A DNA stretch of 64,000 bases, from NCBI RefSeq assembly GCF_000025565.1, contig NC_014107.1:124001-188000 (forward strand), read 5' to 3'. Both the position numbers and the translations under genes were made by a program. Source of the DNA: Enterobacter cloacae subsp. cloacae ATCC 13047 (GTDB lineage Bacteria > Pseudomonadota > Gammaproteobacteria > Enterobacterales > Enterobacteriaceae). Numbering within the stretch: position 1 is the stretch's first letter; each line of letters opens with the position of its first letter. Of this stretch, positions 1-10,175 are shown piece after piece. The notes beneath the pieces were generated by a model. The model had not been told where the DNA came from, made no database searches, and was given only the letters and a program-made list of their open reading frames with translations.

Positions 1-1461
1 CTGGATGACGGCACCAAGCCACCTTTCACCATTCGGGAGTGGATGACGCAGGAGCGTTATGACAACAGTTGGCTGTTTATTTCCACTCAGGCCCGACATC
101 GCAAGAGTGTGCGACCACTGATCTCACTTTGGGTGTCGCTGGCCACATTGTTACTGCAGAGCATGGGGGAAAACAGTGAGCGCCGCGTGTGGTTCATTCT
201 TGATGAAGCCCCGAGCCTTCAGCGCATCCCGGAGCTGGCTGAAACGCTGGCGGAAGCACGTAAATTCGGCGGATGTTTCGTGCTGGGAATGCAGAACATG
301 GCGCAACTGGTTCACGTCTACGGCCGCGAGCTGGCAAAAAGCATCTTTGACCTGATGAACACCCGTATGTACGGACGTTCGCCGAGCGCCGAGATGGCCA
401 AAGTAGTTGAAGAGGAGCTGGGCAACCAGCGTAAGCGCAAAATCCGTGAGCAGAACAGCTACGGTCTGGATCAGGTGCGTGACGGTGTGTCGCTCGGTAA
501 GGACGAGGTGAATAACCCGATTGTCGACTACGAGCAAATCATGCGTCTGCCAAACCTCAACTTCTACGTGCGCCTCCCGGGTGAGTATCCGGTCGTCCGT
601 CTGAAGCTGAAATACCGTCCATTCAAAAAACGCCATGCTGGCCTTATCGAGCGCAATATCCGCGATGCGCTCAGCCCGGAGCTGGAGAGGGTTATTCAGG
701 AGAATGAGCGTGCAGCGGCCATTGCAGGTCTGACGTTCCCGACCGGTGACGAAGTGCTGGAGAAGGGGAGCGAGACATCCTCTGCAGATGACGGTCCCGC
801 TCCGGTTTCTTCTGCAGGGGCATCCGGCTCACAGGCAACACCGGTCGTCGAAAAAGTGGCTCGTACCCGAATGGAGGAACCGAAACCCTCGCGCAGCGCT
901 GCGCCTGAACGGAAGCCAGTACCAGTCAGGGAGCCAGACATATCGCGAAAAGAACCAGCAGTAACTGAAAATCACAGGCCGGTGACAGCCCCTGTCACCG
1001 GAGACAAAAAAGACAATGTTGTCTCTCTTCGGCCCTCGAAACCTGCACCAAATCATCAAAAAGGGACCGCGTCCCTTAATCCGGAAATTCCAGCAGCACT
1101 GCAAAAAATCCGCAGCAGAACCCAGCTGGATATTCCCTCCGAGCCTGCTGCGGCTGGCGCGCTGGGAATGCTGAAACGGCGGCTCAGTACCGGAGCCACC
1201 TCAGACGGAGGCGAAGATCAGGCCAGCGAGAATGCGGGCGAATCCATGAACCTGGATATGAAGGTGACGGCACTGCCTGACGGTGGCCTGAGTCTGACGA
1301 CGGCAGGGAAGTCAGTGACACCGCAAACCCCGGATGAAGCCCACAGCACACATCGCAAGCTGGCGCAGGAAGAAGAGAACATTTTACTTCACCGTCACGC
1401 GGACGATCCGGGTTACGACGAAAACGACCATTACTATTACGACAGAGAGCCTGAATTATGA
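1..1461 (+). CDS. traD: Conjugative coupling protein, TraD/TraG-like, 3' part (runs off the left edge)
   Basis: The frame is open from base 1, so the 5' part lies outside the window. This is the C-terminal part of a VirD4/TraD-type coupling ATPase, the inner-membrane protein that passes the relaxosome to the mating channel. The Walker B motif is visible (VWFILDEAPSLQ), followed by the GMQNMAQL segment typical of these ATPases. After about residue 230 comes a long Pro/Ser/Glu-rich, probably disordered tail, the region that in F TraD contacts the relaxosome. The stop overlaps the start of traI (ATGA), so the two are translationally coupled. IncHI literature often calls this gene traG or traD. 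The family is sure, the symbol less so. Confidence 0.85.
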   Translation: MDDGTKPPFTIREWMTQERYDNSWLFISTQARHRKSVRPLISLWVSLATLLLQSMGENSERRVWFILDEAPSLQRIPELAETLAEARKFGGCFVLGMQNMAQLVHVYGRELAKSIFDLMNTRMYGRSPSAEMAKVVEEELGNQRKRKIREQNSYGLDQVRDGVSLGKDEVNNPIVDYEQIMRLPNLNFYVRLPGEYPVVRLKLKYRPFKKRHAGLIERNIRDALSPELERVIQENERAAAIAGLTFPTGDEVLEKGSETSSADDGPAPVSSAGASGSQATPVVEKVARTRMEEPKPSRSAAPERKPVPVREPDISRKEPAVTENHRPVTAPVTGDKKDNVVSLRPSKPAPNHQKGTASLNPEIPAALQKIRSRTQLDIPSEPAAAGALGMLKRRLSTGATSDGGEDQASENAGESMNLDMKVTALPDGGLSLTTAGKSVTPQTPDEAHSTHRKLAQEEENILLHRHADDPGYDENDHYYYDREPEL

Positions 1462-4400
1462 TGTCAGTCGCCCCAGTAGCGTCAGCCGGCGAGGCTGCAG
1501 GCTACTACAGCAATTCCGATAACTACTATTTTCTGGGCAGCCTTCAGAGCCTCTGGATGGGGGAAGGTGCAAAAGCGCTGGGCCTTGAGGGCAATGTCCG
1601 TGGCGATGATCTGACGGCCGTGCTCGAGGGGCGTCTTCCGGACGGCTCACGGCTTGGCAAGGAGGTTAACGGACAGCATGTCCACCGCCCGGGTCATGAC
1701 CTGACCTTTTCAGCCCCCAAAAGCGTGTCTATTCTGGCACTCATCGGTAACGATAAAGAAATGGTGGAGGCGCATAATCACGCCGTCCGTGTGGCGGCCG
1801 GCTATGTGGAGAAGCTCATCTCGGCCCGCGATACGAAAGACGGCGTTACGTCCATCGTACACACCGGCAAGATGGTAGCGGCCGCCTATACGCATGATAC
1901 CTCGCGCAATCTTGACCCGCAGCTGCACACCCATCTCCTGATTGCCAACATGACGGAGTATGCGGGCAAATGGAAAGCCCTGGCCACGGACTATATCCAT
2001 AACGCCGGCTTTATCGAGACCGTCATGAAGCACCAGGTCACGCTCGGGAAAATCTATCGCAGCGCGCTGCGTGAGCGGGTTGAAGCACTCGGTCATGAAG
2101 TGGAAGAAGTAGGCAAGCATGGTATGTGGGAGATCATGGGCGTTCCGGAAGACGTCAGGGACGAATATTCTTCACGGGGCCGGGAAATTCAGGGGGCCGT
2201 GGGGGCTGAAGCCACGCTGCGCAGCCGGGATGTGGCCGCCAAAGACACCCGCAGGGCGAAAGTTGACCCTTCACGTATGCGCCTGATGGAGCGCTGGCTG
2301 GGCCAGATGAAGGAGAAGGGATTTGACCTGAAGGCGTATCAGGAGAGCGTGGTGCCGCGTGATGCAGGTCTTCGTGAGACCGCGACTCATCCGGAGCGAG
2401 ATCACCTGGCTAAGCCGGTTCCTGCCGGGCCTGAACTGGCTTCTCTGCAGACGTCGTCCACGGCAGAAAAGAGCGTCGATACACCTGCTCAACCCGCAGA
2501 ACGGGAGAGCCAGTCCCGTCAGCCTGTACCACAGCAGATTGACACGCTGAGTCAGCCGGCACAGACCAGACCCGAAAAGACGCCGGCGACCAGGAGCTTT
2601 CCTGCAGCGCAGCTGGACACTGAAATACCCCGCCCGGAACTGACTGAGGCTGTCCGTCTGGCCATCTCGCAGCTCAGCGACAGTAAAACGCGCTTCACCT
2701 TTGGCGAGCTGATGATGACCACGGCGGAGCTGAGCGAACAGCTGCCGGAGATTCAGGATATTCGCGTGGCCATCGATGCGGCGCTGAAGGACGGCATGAT
2801 TGTGCCGCTGGACAGTGAGAAAGGGGTCTTCACCTCCCGTATTCACCTGCTGGATGAACTCTCGATCCAGGCGCTGAGTCAGGAACATCTCAAATCCACA
2901 AAAGTCGTCAGTTTCACCCGTCCGGCGCAGTACGCGCCGGCGGCGCTGGAAGTCGTGGAGAAAGACGCCCTGGTTCTGATGAATGCCCCGTCAGGCGTAG
3001 CGGGTATCCGGGACCTGACCGCGCAGCTGGCCGGTATTGCCGGCGCGAACGGTCGTGACGTTCAGGTGCTGGCCAGCTCTGCCGAGCGCGCCATTTCGCT
3101 GGCGAAATCCGACGATTTGCGGGAACGGATTATCAGCCGGCAGCATGTTCTGAGCGGTGATTTCCACCTGAAACCCCAGAGCACGCTGATTATCGAAGGG
3201 GCAGAGCGTCTGGGGCTAAAGGAGACGCTGGTTCTGCTGGGCGAAGCGCGCGCGCAGGACGCACAGCTGGTCTTTCTCGACAGTGCCGGGCGTCAGGCGA
3301 ACGGTAATGCCATGTCCGTACTGGAGTCCGCGGGGGTTGCCCGCTCCCGCCGCACTGAGCCGGCGCCCAGACTGGAGGCCGAAGTGGTCAGTATTCCGAA
3401 CAAACGCGACCGTTACGAGGCGCTGGCCAACCGGTTTGCAGAGCTGAGCGGAGGAACTGAAAACGTCACCGCCGTCGTGGTCGGCAGACGTGAACAGGCA
3501 CAGCTGACGGGCCTGGTACGTGAGGCGCTGCAGAACGCAGGGCAGCTGGGCCGCGATGGCGTGGAGATAGAGGCCCGGCAGCCGGTCTGGCTCGACAGCA
3601 AAACGCGCCGCATGCCCGGTTCATACCGTCCCGGCATGGTGCTTGAAGATCGCGCGGACGCAAAAGAGCGTAAGTCCTATGTGATTGACCGGGTGCATGA
3701 GGATACGCGAGTCCTCTCGCTCATCGATGGTGATGGCGTGCTGACCCGGATGAAAATCGGTGATATCAGCGCTGACTGGCGTCTCTTCAGCCGTGAAACC
3801 CTCAGCGTGGCCACCGGCGAAAAACTGCTGTCCGTGGCGGGCGACCGCGAGCACAGCCTGAAGGCCAAAGATCGTCTTGAGGTGACCGGGATAAGTGAAA
3901 AGGGGATTGAGGTGAAACGGGGGGAAGACACCCTGACGCTGCCAAAAGACCAGCCGCTCTATCTGTCACATGCTTACGTGACCGCGCCGGGTGGACGGGA
4001 TAACGACACCGGGGTGGTCCTGGCCGCGCTGAACAGCCGCGACATATCGACCCAGACCATGAACTCATTGGCACAGAGTGGCCACCGGGCGGAAGTGTTC
4101 ACAGCCGAAGTACAGGACCGGGCTGAAGCCCGGCTGCAGCGCATGAAGACAAATGCCTCTCCCGTGCAGCTGGTCAGAAACCTGAGCGGTCACCAGGACA
4201 TCAGTCAGGCGGTTGATTCACTACATGACAGAGTCCGGACTGACGCGGGCCTGGCCGTCTGGCGTGCCATTAACGACCAGCGCACCGTGGTGATCAGCGA
4301 GCTTAAGCTGGCGACGGAAGCGCAGAAATATCATCCCGACCTTGAAGCCATCGGGAATGAAATTGGCGCGATGATTAAAAATGGCGAGCTGTTGTCCGTA

Positions 4401-6881
4401 TCCGCAGGGGGAGAGCCGGTACTGGTTTCCCGGTCCACCTGGGAGATGGAGAAAGCCATTCTGCGTGTGGTGGAGGAAGGGAAAGGTACGCAGCAGCCGT
4501 TGCTGGAACAGGTACCGGAGGCCGTGCTGAACGGCCTGACGGATGGACAGAAAAAGGCGACCACCCTGGTGCTGGGTACCACGGATCAGTTTATCGGGAT
4601 TCAGGGCTATGCTGGCGTGGGGAAAACCACTCAACTGAAGGCGGTGATATCTGCACTGGAGACCCTACCGGCGGACGTTCGTCCGGTGATGACGGGGCTT
4701 GCTCCTACGCACCAGGCGGTGAAAGAAATGAGCGACGTCGGTGTCCGGGCGCAGACCATCAAATCCTTTGTCGTTGAGCATGACCAGGCGACGGCCGGAG
4801 GCGGGAAGCCTGACTATAAAGGACAGGTGTTTCTTATCGATGAGTCATCAATGGCAGGCAACCAGGATACGGCGGCACTGTTCCAGGCCATTGCCAGCGG
4901 CGGCGGACGTGCAGTCTCGATGGGGGATATCGACCAGTTTGAAGCGGTCGACGTGGGCGCGCCGTTTAAGCTGATGCAGGAGCGCAGCCCGATGGATGTG
5001 GCCATCATGAAGCAAATCGTCCGTCAGAAAGACCTGCAGCTGCGCGGCGCCGTTCACGACATCATTGATAACCGGATCGATGCGGCCCTGCAGCGGATTG
5101 AAACCCAGCCGGCTGACCGCGTGGCGCGTAGCGCTTCAGCCGCGCTCCCGGAGAGTGCGATTCAGGAAACGGAAACGCCTGTTAACGACATCGTGGCTGA
5201 CTGGAAGGACCGGACACCGGAGGCGCGGTCCCGTACGCTCATCATTGCGCAGCTGAACGCCGACCGTAAGGCGATAAATGCCGGCATCCATGCCACGCTG
5301 GCAGCGCGGGGAGAACTGGGGGAGAAGGCCATTAAGGTGCCTGTGCTCGATAAAATCACCCATACCCGCCATGCGTTCAATAAAACAGAGGCCTGGGAGC
5401 CGGGAATGGTGGTTAAACGCGGTGACCGCTACCAGGATGTGGTGGCCGTTGACCGTAACGGCAGCACGGTGACGGTACGTGATGAGGAAGGGAAGATTGC
5501 TCTGGTTTCACCGAAGGAGCTGATCACCGGTGACGTGCAGCTGTTTCGCCGCAGCGAGATGGAAGTCCGTTCCGGCGATCTGCTTAAGTTCACGGCGACC
5601 GATCGCGAACAGGGGCAGATGGCCAACCAGCGCTATACGGTGGAGTCGGTCAGCGAGGAGGGGAATATCCGTCTGAAGGGGGAGAACGGTCGCGTCACCA
5701 TCAATCCGGAGAAGGTCCGGGCGCAGCAGCATCTCGACTACGGCTGGGCCGTCACCGGCTACGGCGCACAGGGGGCCAGTAGCGATTATGTCATTGCGCT
5801 TGAGGGCACGAAAGACGGACGTAAGGCACTGGCTTCCCGTCGTGCCTTCTACATTTCAGCCTCACGCGTGAAAGAGCACGTCCAGATATACACCGACGGG
5901 AAAGCGGACTGGGTTAAGGCGGTAAAAACGCCGGAGCGTGATATCAAAACGGCGCACGATGCGCTGGCACCAGAAACGCAGCGCAAACAGGCGAAAGCCA
6001 TCTGGGCAATGGGGCAGCCGGTGAATAAAACGGCCATCGGTCGCGCCTGGGTGCGCCATCAGGGCATGCAGGATGCGTCACTGACGGCAAAAATCATCCC
6101 GGCCACCCGGCGCTTTCCTGAACCGGCGCTGGCGCTGCCGGTGTATGACAACAATGGCAGGAGTGCGGGCCTGGCCCTGGTTTCCCTGGTTGCCAGCCCG
6201 GAAGGACGGATGACGCAGGGTGAGACCCGGATGGTCATGACAGAACGCGCCCGTGGCGCCGTGCTGCAGCGGAGTCAGTCCGGAAACACGATAGTGGCCA
6301 GCGACCTGACGGCTGCACTCGATGCAGTACGAAATAATCCAAAGGACGGCGTGGTCTGGCAAACCGGTGATGAACCACCTTCAGCATGGCTGCTTAAGGT
6401 AAGCGGTGGGACAAAACAGGATGTGTCACCAGGTATTGTCTCCACGCTGACGGACGAACAGAGCGTACAGCAGCTGCGTGAGCAAATGCTGGCAGACCTG
6501 GTTCGCAATGAAGAAGCCAGTCGGAGCAGGCAGCCGGAGTCGTTGCTAGCGGAAGTTCCACAGGAAGAGGTGATCAGACTGAAACCGGAAGACATTAACC
6601 CGCGTAAACCGGAACCACTCAACCCAGATGCAGATGTAATCGCCAGGGTGAGAGGTGAGGAAAACACCGATGGACGGGAAATAAAAGCCGCTGCAGGCGT
6701 CAGAAGTGAGCTGGAAGGTGCTGACAAGGCATCCGGTGAACAGTCGCGGGCATCGCGTGTGATTGCAGATCTGGCAAACGCGGAACGCGACATGCTCAGG
6801 GCGGCAGAAAATACTGAACGCGGCCGCACGCCGGAGCGTGAAGAACAGACTCTCACCCGAACCATTCAGAAAGAACGTTAA
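1458..6881 (+). CDS. traI: MOBF-type relaxase-helicase TraI (1807 aa)
   Basis: Conjugative relaxase that nicks oriT and unwinds the transferred strand. The N-terminal TrwC-type domain has two tyrosine pairs (Y16-Y17 and Y23-Y24), the segment DLTFSAPKSVS (81-91), and metal-binding histidines around H146, H157 and H159 (LHTHL). A Pro/Gln-rich linker lies near residues 300-400. The C-terminal half is a RecD-like superfamily 1 helicase with Walker A GYAGVGKTT (1050-1058) and Walker B IDESS (D1128, E1129). The length is close to F TraI. The gene overlaps traD by 4 bp; an in-frame second ATG lies one codon later. The family call is very secure. Relation to a particular plasmid group is not determined. 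Confidence 0.95.
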   Translation: MMSVAPVASAGEAAGYYSNSDNYYFLGSLQSLWMGEGAKALGLEGNVRGDDLTAVLEGRLPDGSRLGKEVNGQHVHRPGHDLTFSAPKSVSILALIGNDKEMVEAHNHAVRVAAGYVEKLISARDTKDGVTSIVHTGKMVAAAYTHDTSRNLDPQLHTHLLIANMTEYAGKWKALATDYIHNAGFIETVMKHQVTLGKIYRSALRERVEALGHEVEEVGKHGMWEIMGVPEDVRDEYSSRGREIQGAVGAEATLRSRDVAAKDTRRAKVDPSRMRLMERWLGQMKEKGFDLKAYQESVVPRDAGLRETATHPERDHLAKPVPAGPELASLQTSSTAEKSVDTPAQPAERESQSRQPVPQQIDTLSQPAQTRPEKTPATRSFPAAQLDTEIPRPELTEAVRLAISQLSDSKTRFTFGELMMTTAELSEQLPEIQDIRVAIDAALKDGMIVPLDSEKGVFTSRIHLLDELSIQALSQEHLKSTKVVSFTRPAQYAPAALEVVEKDALVLMNAPSGVAGIRDLTAQLAGIAGANGRDVQVLASSAERAISLAKSDDLRERIISRQHVLSGDFHLKPQSTLIIEGAERLGLKETLVLLGEARAQDAQLVFLDSAGRQANGNAMSVLESAGVARSRRTEPAPRLEAEVVSIPNKRDRYEALANRFAELSGGTENVTAVVVGRREQAQLTGLVREALQNAGQLGRDGVEIEARQPVWLDSKTRRMPGSYRPGMVLEDRADAKERKSYVIDRVHEDTRVLSLIDGDGVLTRMKIGDISADWRLFSRETLSVATGEKLLSVAGDREHSLKAKDRLEVTGISEKGIEVKRGEDTLTLPKDQPLYLSHAYVTAPGGRDNDTGVVLAALNSRDISTQTMNSLAQSGHRAEVFTAEVQDRAEARLQRMKTNASPVQLVRNLSGHQDISQAVDSLHDRVRTDAGLAVWRAINDQRTVVISELKLATEAQKYHPDLEAIGNEIGAMIKNGELLSVSAGGEPVLVSRSTWEMEKAILRVVEEGKGTQQPLLEQVPEAVLNGLTDGQKKATTLVLGTTDQFIGIQGYAGVGKTTQLKAVISALETLPADVRPVMTGLAPTHQAVKEMSDVGVRAQTIKSFVVEHDQATAGGGKPDYKGQVFLIDESSMAGNQDTAALFQAIASGGGRAVSMGDIDQFEAVDVGAPFKLMQERSPMDVAIMKQIVRQKDLQLRGAVHDIIDNRIDAALQRIETQPADRVARSASAALPESAIQETETPVNDIVADWKDRTPEARSRTLIIAQLNADRKAINAGIHATLAARGELGEKAIKVPVLDKITHTRHAFNKTEAWEPGMVVKRGDRYQDVVAVDRNGSTVTVRDEEGKIALVSPKELITGDVQLFRRSEMEVRSGDLLKFTATDREQGQMANQRYTVESVSEEGNIRLKGENGRVTINPEKVRAQQHLDYGWAVTGYGAQGASSDYVIALEGTKDGRKALASRRAFYISASRVKEHVQIYTDGKADWVKAVKTPERDIKTAHDALAPETQRKQAKAIWAMGQPVNKTAIGRAWVRHQGMQDASLTAKIIPATRRFPEPALALPVYDNNGRSAGLALVSLVASPEGRMTQGETRMVMTERARGAVLQRSQSGNTIVASDLTAALDAVRNNPKDGVVWQTGDEPPSAWLLKVSGGTKQDVSPGIVSTLTDEQSVQQLREQMLADLVRNEEASRSRQPESLLAEVPQEEVIRLKPEDINPRKPEPLNPDADVIARVRGEENTDGREIKAAAGVRSELEGADKASGEQSRASRVIADLANAERDMLRAAENTERGRTPEREEQTLTRTIQKER

Positions 6882-6908
6882 TCCCCTTTTGACCATGAGA
6901 ATCAATCT

Positions 6909-7694
6909 ATGAAAGCAAACAAATTAACTGCATTAATAGTTACAACATACATTGGCTTTGTTTCAATGGCACACGCTTCGGCCCCTCAGGCGGTATTCAG
7001 TCCGGAGCAGGAGGCTCGTATCGGAGAAATCGCTGCCGACTATCTGATCTCCCACCCGGAGATTCTCGTGACGGTCAGTCAAAAGCTGCAGGAACAGCAG
7101 GAGGTACGTAAGCAGAAAATGTTTGCACTCAGCGTGATGGAGAATCAGGCGAACCTTCTGCATGATCCGGACACACCGGCTTACGGGCCTGAAAATGCAA
7201 AAGTCGCGGTGATTGAATTCTTTGATTACCAGTGCGTGTTCTGCAGCCGCTTTGCGCCGGAGCTGGAGAAGGTTATGAAAGCGCAGCCGGACGTCCGCTA
7301 CCACTTTAAGGAGTGGCCAATTTTTGGTGGTCGCTGGGAAGCTTCATTTCAGGCAGCACAGCAGGGGCTGACGGTCTGGCAAAAGAAAGGGCCGCAGGCC
7401 TATGTCACCTATCACAATGCCATCTACGCCACCGGTCATAATGAAGGCAAACTGACGGCGGAGGATATTCACGGAGCAGCGTCAAAGGCGGGACTGACCA
7501 CCCCAGCTCCTGGCGACCATACCGCATCCCTGGAGAAAAACAGTAACCTGGCTGAGGCGCTGGGACTCACCGGAACGCCGGGGATCATCGTCATGCCCGT
7601 TAGCGGAGCGACTCCTGATACCATCACGGTTTTCCCGGAAGCCGTAACCGCTGAAAGACTCCAGGCAGCAATCCTGAAAGCCACGGCCAGATAG
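6909..7694 (+). CDS. DsbA/ScsC-like periplasmic thiol oxidoreductase
   Basis: 261-aa thioredoxin-fold protein. It starts with a signal peptide (cleavage likely after AHA, about residue 24). Next comes an N-terminal helical segment (residues 35-75) of the type seen in ScsC/DsbA-family proteins, then the active site C109-V-F-C112 after FFDYQ. The cis-proline loop TGTPG lies near residue 222. It probably forms or shuffles disulfides in transfer-system proteins, since it begins 27 bp after traI and conjugation loci of large plasmids often carry such a gene. Whether it acts as an oxidase or an isomerase cannot be told from sequence. Confidence 0.85.
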   Translation: MKANKLTALIVTTYIGFVSMAHASAPQAVFSPEQEARIGEIAADYLISHPEILVTVSQKLQEQQEVRKQKMFALSVMENQANLLHDPDTPAYGPENAKVAVIEFFDYQCVFCSRFAPELEKVMKAQPDVRYHFKEWPIFGGRWEASFQAAQQGLTVWQKKGPQAYVTYHNAIYATGHNEGKLTAEDIHGAASKAGLTTPAPGDHTASLEKNSNLAEALGLTGTPGIIVMPVSGATPDTITVFPEAVTAERLQAAILKATAR

Positions 7695-7818
7695 AGGATT
7701 TCAATTTCCTGTTTGCTGTGCCAGCCACATATGCAACCAACTTTTTTTAGCATATAGTTAAGTTCAGTAGTAAAATGCAGCGCCTCGTCGAGAGATGATG
7801 ATTATGGAGTCCGTCGTC

Positions 7819-8346
7819 GTGAAATTTAAAATCCAGCACTTGCAGGCCGCAGTGGCACTGGTTCTTGCCAGTTTCCAGCCGCAACCCAAAGCGGTTGCGT
7901 GTCAGCCTACGATTGTTGAACGGGTTTACGAAATGGGCTCCAGAGTCAACAAAACCGATATCAGCGAGCTCACTGTTGCTCTCAATGACGTAGCTGAAGA
8001 ATTACGCTCAAGTCGCATTGAGCTGGCCCGGTATGCAGACAGCGATTTCTCCGGCGCTATCAAAGTCGCCAGCGACATCAGAAATCATACTATCCATGTC
8101 GCAGGTATCGCAGAGTCCTTTGTTCTGATGTTGCCGGAAAAAAACATCATTCAGTCGTATGACAGGAATTCTGTTGAGTTTGCGTTCTTTAAGGCCATTA
8201 AGATGGTCAGTCTTGCGACCAAAAACTACCTTAGTCTGATTGATCAAATCACGCGAACGACAGAAGTGCGTGACTCTGGAATCAACCTCTCGGCCATGAA
8301 TCACCTGCTGGATTCAGGCGACAGGGCTGCGGCCAAATGGCGTTAA
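7819..8346 (+). CDS. Unknown protein upstream of a YafO-like toxin (possible antitoxin or partner)
   Basis: About 175 aa, not recognised. I prefer the GTG at 7819 because GGAG lies 9 bp upstream; in-frame ATGs at 7795 and 7804 are alternatives. The N-terminus is hydrophobic (residues 8-20) and could be a signal-like segment. The rest is predicted mostly helical, with an ELTVALNDVAEELRSSRIEL stretch that could form a coiled coil. The stop codon overlaps the next gene by 10 bp, which suggests co-translation. Position and overlap fit an antitoxin or accessory gene, but it does not resemble YafN (a Phd-like protein of about 100 aa), so that role is inference only. Confidence 0.6.
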   Translation: MKFKIQHLQAAVALVLASFQPQPKAVACQPTIVERVYEMGSRVNKTDISELTVALNDVAEELRSSRIELARYADSDFSGAIKVASDIRNHTIHVAGIAESFVLMLPEKNIIQSYDRNSVEFAFFKAIKMVSLATKNYLSLIDQITRTTEVRDSGINLSAMNHLLDSGDRAAAKWR

Positions 8347-8753
8347 CGGCTGAGTACAGTCATGTCACGTGGGATTCGTTTTTCCAGCCCACGTTTGCCG
8401 TTTACCCTGAGCTGGAGAGTCAGCTACAGGCAGAGTTCATCACGTATAAATCAACTGGCGCACCGTCGAATCTCCTTGGAAGGGACGCCCCCTTTGATTT
8501 CCCGCCATTCGCTGTCGATGCTAACGTCCAGCATATTCACGTTAATCTGCATTTCCAGCTCACCTGGAGTGCCAGACAAGAGAATTACAACCGTACCTCA
8601 GATCATTATCTCATTTACACAGAACACATGTGGGATAGCGGCCGCTTTCTGCTGATGGGGCTGATAACACCGGCTCATGAACGTATGCCAGCGAGAGATA
8701 CCCGGTTACTCAGCTACTTTTCTGAAGTTGCAGAAGATTTTCACGCTTCATAA
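8337..8753 (+). CDS. YafO-family mRNA interferase-like toxin
   Basis: 138 aa. From memory of E. coli YafO, several blocks line up in order: EFITYKSTG then LLGRDAPFD (YafO has an FISYKRDG...FGRDALYD run), the HIHVNL strand, and the C-terminal LLMGLITPAHERMPARD with SEVAEDF. YafO is a ribosome-dependent mRNA endonuclease of a type II toxin-antitoxin pair. The ATG overlaps the end of the upstream 175-aa gene. The extra N-terminal residues and the unusual partner set it apart from chromosomal yafNO. It may serve plasmid maintenance. Family confidence is moderate to good. Confidence 0.7.
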   Translation: MALTAEYSHVTWDSFFQPTFAVYPELESQLQAEFITYKSTGAPSNLLGRDAPFDFPPFAVDANVQHIHVNLHFQLTWSARQENYNRTSDHYLIYTEHMWDSGRFLLMGLITPAHERMPARDTRLLSYFSEVAEDFHAS

Positions 8754-8965
8754 CCCTCAAAATCACATATGGTACCCGGCGAAAGAACGAAAAGGACCGG
8801 CCATCCCGCATATCCAAACCACCCCGGTTCAGAAGGGGAAGCAGGATAACCGGCAGACCTACTTTAACGGAAGTTCCACTGTTGAACCATTCGAGAAAAT
8901 CGCGCAGCCTGCGAGCATCTTTGCACACTATCTTGTTAACTTATCATCTTGGTATGTTATTAAGT

Positions 8966-9985
8966 TCATATCAGATCCAGACGGTCACGAGCCGTGCGCA
9001 GGCGCGCTTCGCCGCGGCGATCGTACTGCTGGGTGGTGGTGACGCTGGCATGCCCCATGGCATCCTTTACAGTGATTAAGTCCTCGCCGTTATCCAGCAT
9101 GGAGGTCGCAAAGGTTCGCCTTAAATCGTGCGGTGCGCATTTTGCAATCCCAGCCAGGCGCTGGCGCACCTGCAGGACATGGTACACCGTCTGGTCGGTA
9201 AGCCGGTCGTTCGTCAGGGTGTCAAAGCGGCGGATACGGGTGAATAGCGGCCCGTCTTTTTCTCCCCGCACGTCATCGATCCACTTTCTGAGCCGCTGCC
9301 AGGTGCCCGCCGGCATATAGGCCAGCCTTTCCTTGTTCCCCTTACCCAGTACCCTGAGCGCCCGCTCATCTGTGACAATGTCACACAAATCGAGCCCCAC
9401 GGCCTCCGAGCGTCGCAGGCCGCAGCCGAGAATGACACCCAGCATCGCCGCATCGCGCACCCCAATGCTGGAGTCATCGGCCTCGCAAGCACCGAACAGC
9501 GCCCGGATCTCCTCCGGCGGCAGGGCCCGGCCGCGCGGAAGACGGCTGCCGCGCAGGTTACGGACCGCCCGGATGTGCTGGAAGCTCTCCACGTCCATCA
9601 GCCTGAGCATCCAGGCTTCCTTCGCCACGCCCTTGAGTGCCGAAAGATAGGTGTTGACGGTGGCGGTGGCCCGGCCGGTGTCGCGCAGCAGTTCGGTCAC
9701 GGCCATCACGTGATGGCGCCGCAGGCTGCCCCAGCTGCAGGACTCCAGGGAGGCAGCTCCGAGCATAACGGCGACGATGTTCAGGAACGAGGCCATGGTC
9801 TGCCGGCTGCGGTGGGAATTGAGTGAAAGCAGGTAGGCCCGGGCCGGGCTGACCGGGGCATTCTCACCTGACAGCGCCGGCAGGAATTCCTCACTGGCTG
9901 CGGGCAGACTCAGCTCCGGTTCGTCATCGGGAATCAGGATCATGTCGGGCTCCGTCCGGCGCGCTGCGTAAAAAATCGGGGGCAA
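8966..9985 (-). CDS. Tyrosine recombinase/integrase (XerC/D-like, 339 aa)
   Basis: Phage-integrase family site-specific recombinase. The N-terminal SAM-like core-binding domain spans about residues 45-150. Catalytic signatures are all present: GCGLRRSEAVGL (first Arg), GKGNKER (beta-hairpin Lys), APHDLRRTFAT (HxxR), GHASVTTTQQYDRR (His and nucleophile Tyr). A second in-frame Met (MILIPDDEP, at 9943) could be the start. It is convergent with the toxin gene and divergent from the membrane protein at 10176. Plasmid-borne enzymes of this kind resolve multimers or move cassettes; no paired repeat target was recognised here. Confidence 0.88.
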   Translation of the reverse strand: MPPIFYAARRTEPDMILIPDDEPELSLPAASEEFLPALSGENAPVSPARAYLLSLNSHRSRQTMASFLNIVAVMLGAASLESCSWGSLRRHHVMAVTELLRDTGRATATVNTYLSALKGVAKEAWMLRLMDVESFQHIRAVRNLRGSRLPRGRALPPEEIRALFGACEADDSSIGVRDAAMLGVILGCGLRRSEAVGLDLCDIVTDERALRVLGKGNKERLAYMPAGTWQRLRKWIDDVRGEKDGPLFTRIRRFDTLTNDRLTDQTVYHVLQVRQRLAGIAKCAPHDLRRTFATSMLDNGEDLITVKDAMGHASVTTTQQYDRRGEARLRTARDRLDLI

Positions 9986-10175
9986 ACTTACTGTCAGAGC
10001 GTACCGCAGAAAGTCTACTTTTTCAAAGGTACATTTTAATAAGCAGAAAAAACTGAAACCATTCTTCGGTCATTGCAGCTCGAACAGCTGTTGACGGTCA
10101 GATTCGGGTAGGTGCCTGTACGCTGTAACGCTGCTAATTTAGCTTAACCACCATAATAAAGAGGGAATGTTAACA

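Noticed and set aside
1..9000. oriT near traI
   Set aside because: No nick-site-like or inverted-repeat cluster of the expected kind recognised; it probably lies outside the window.
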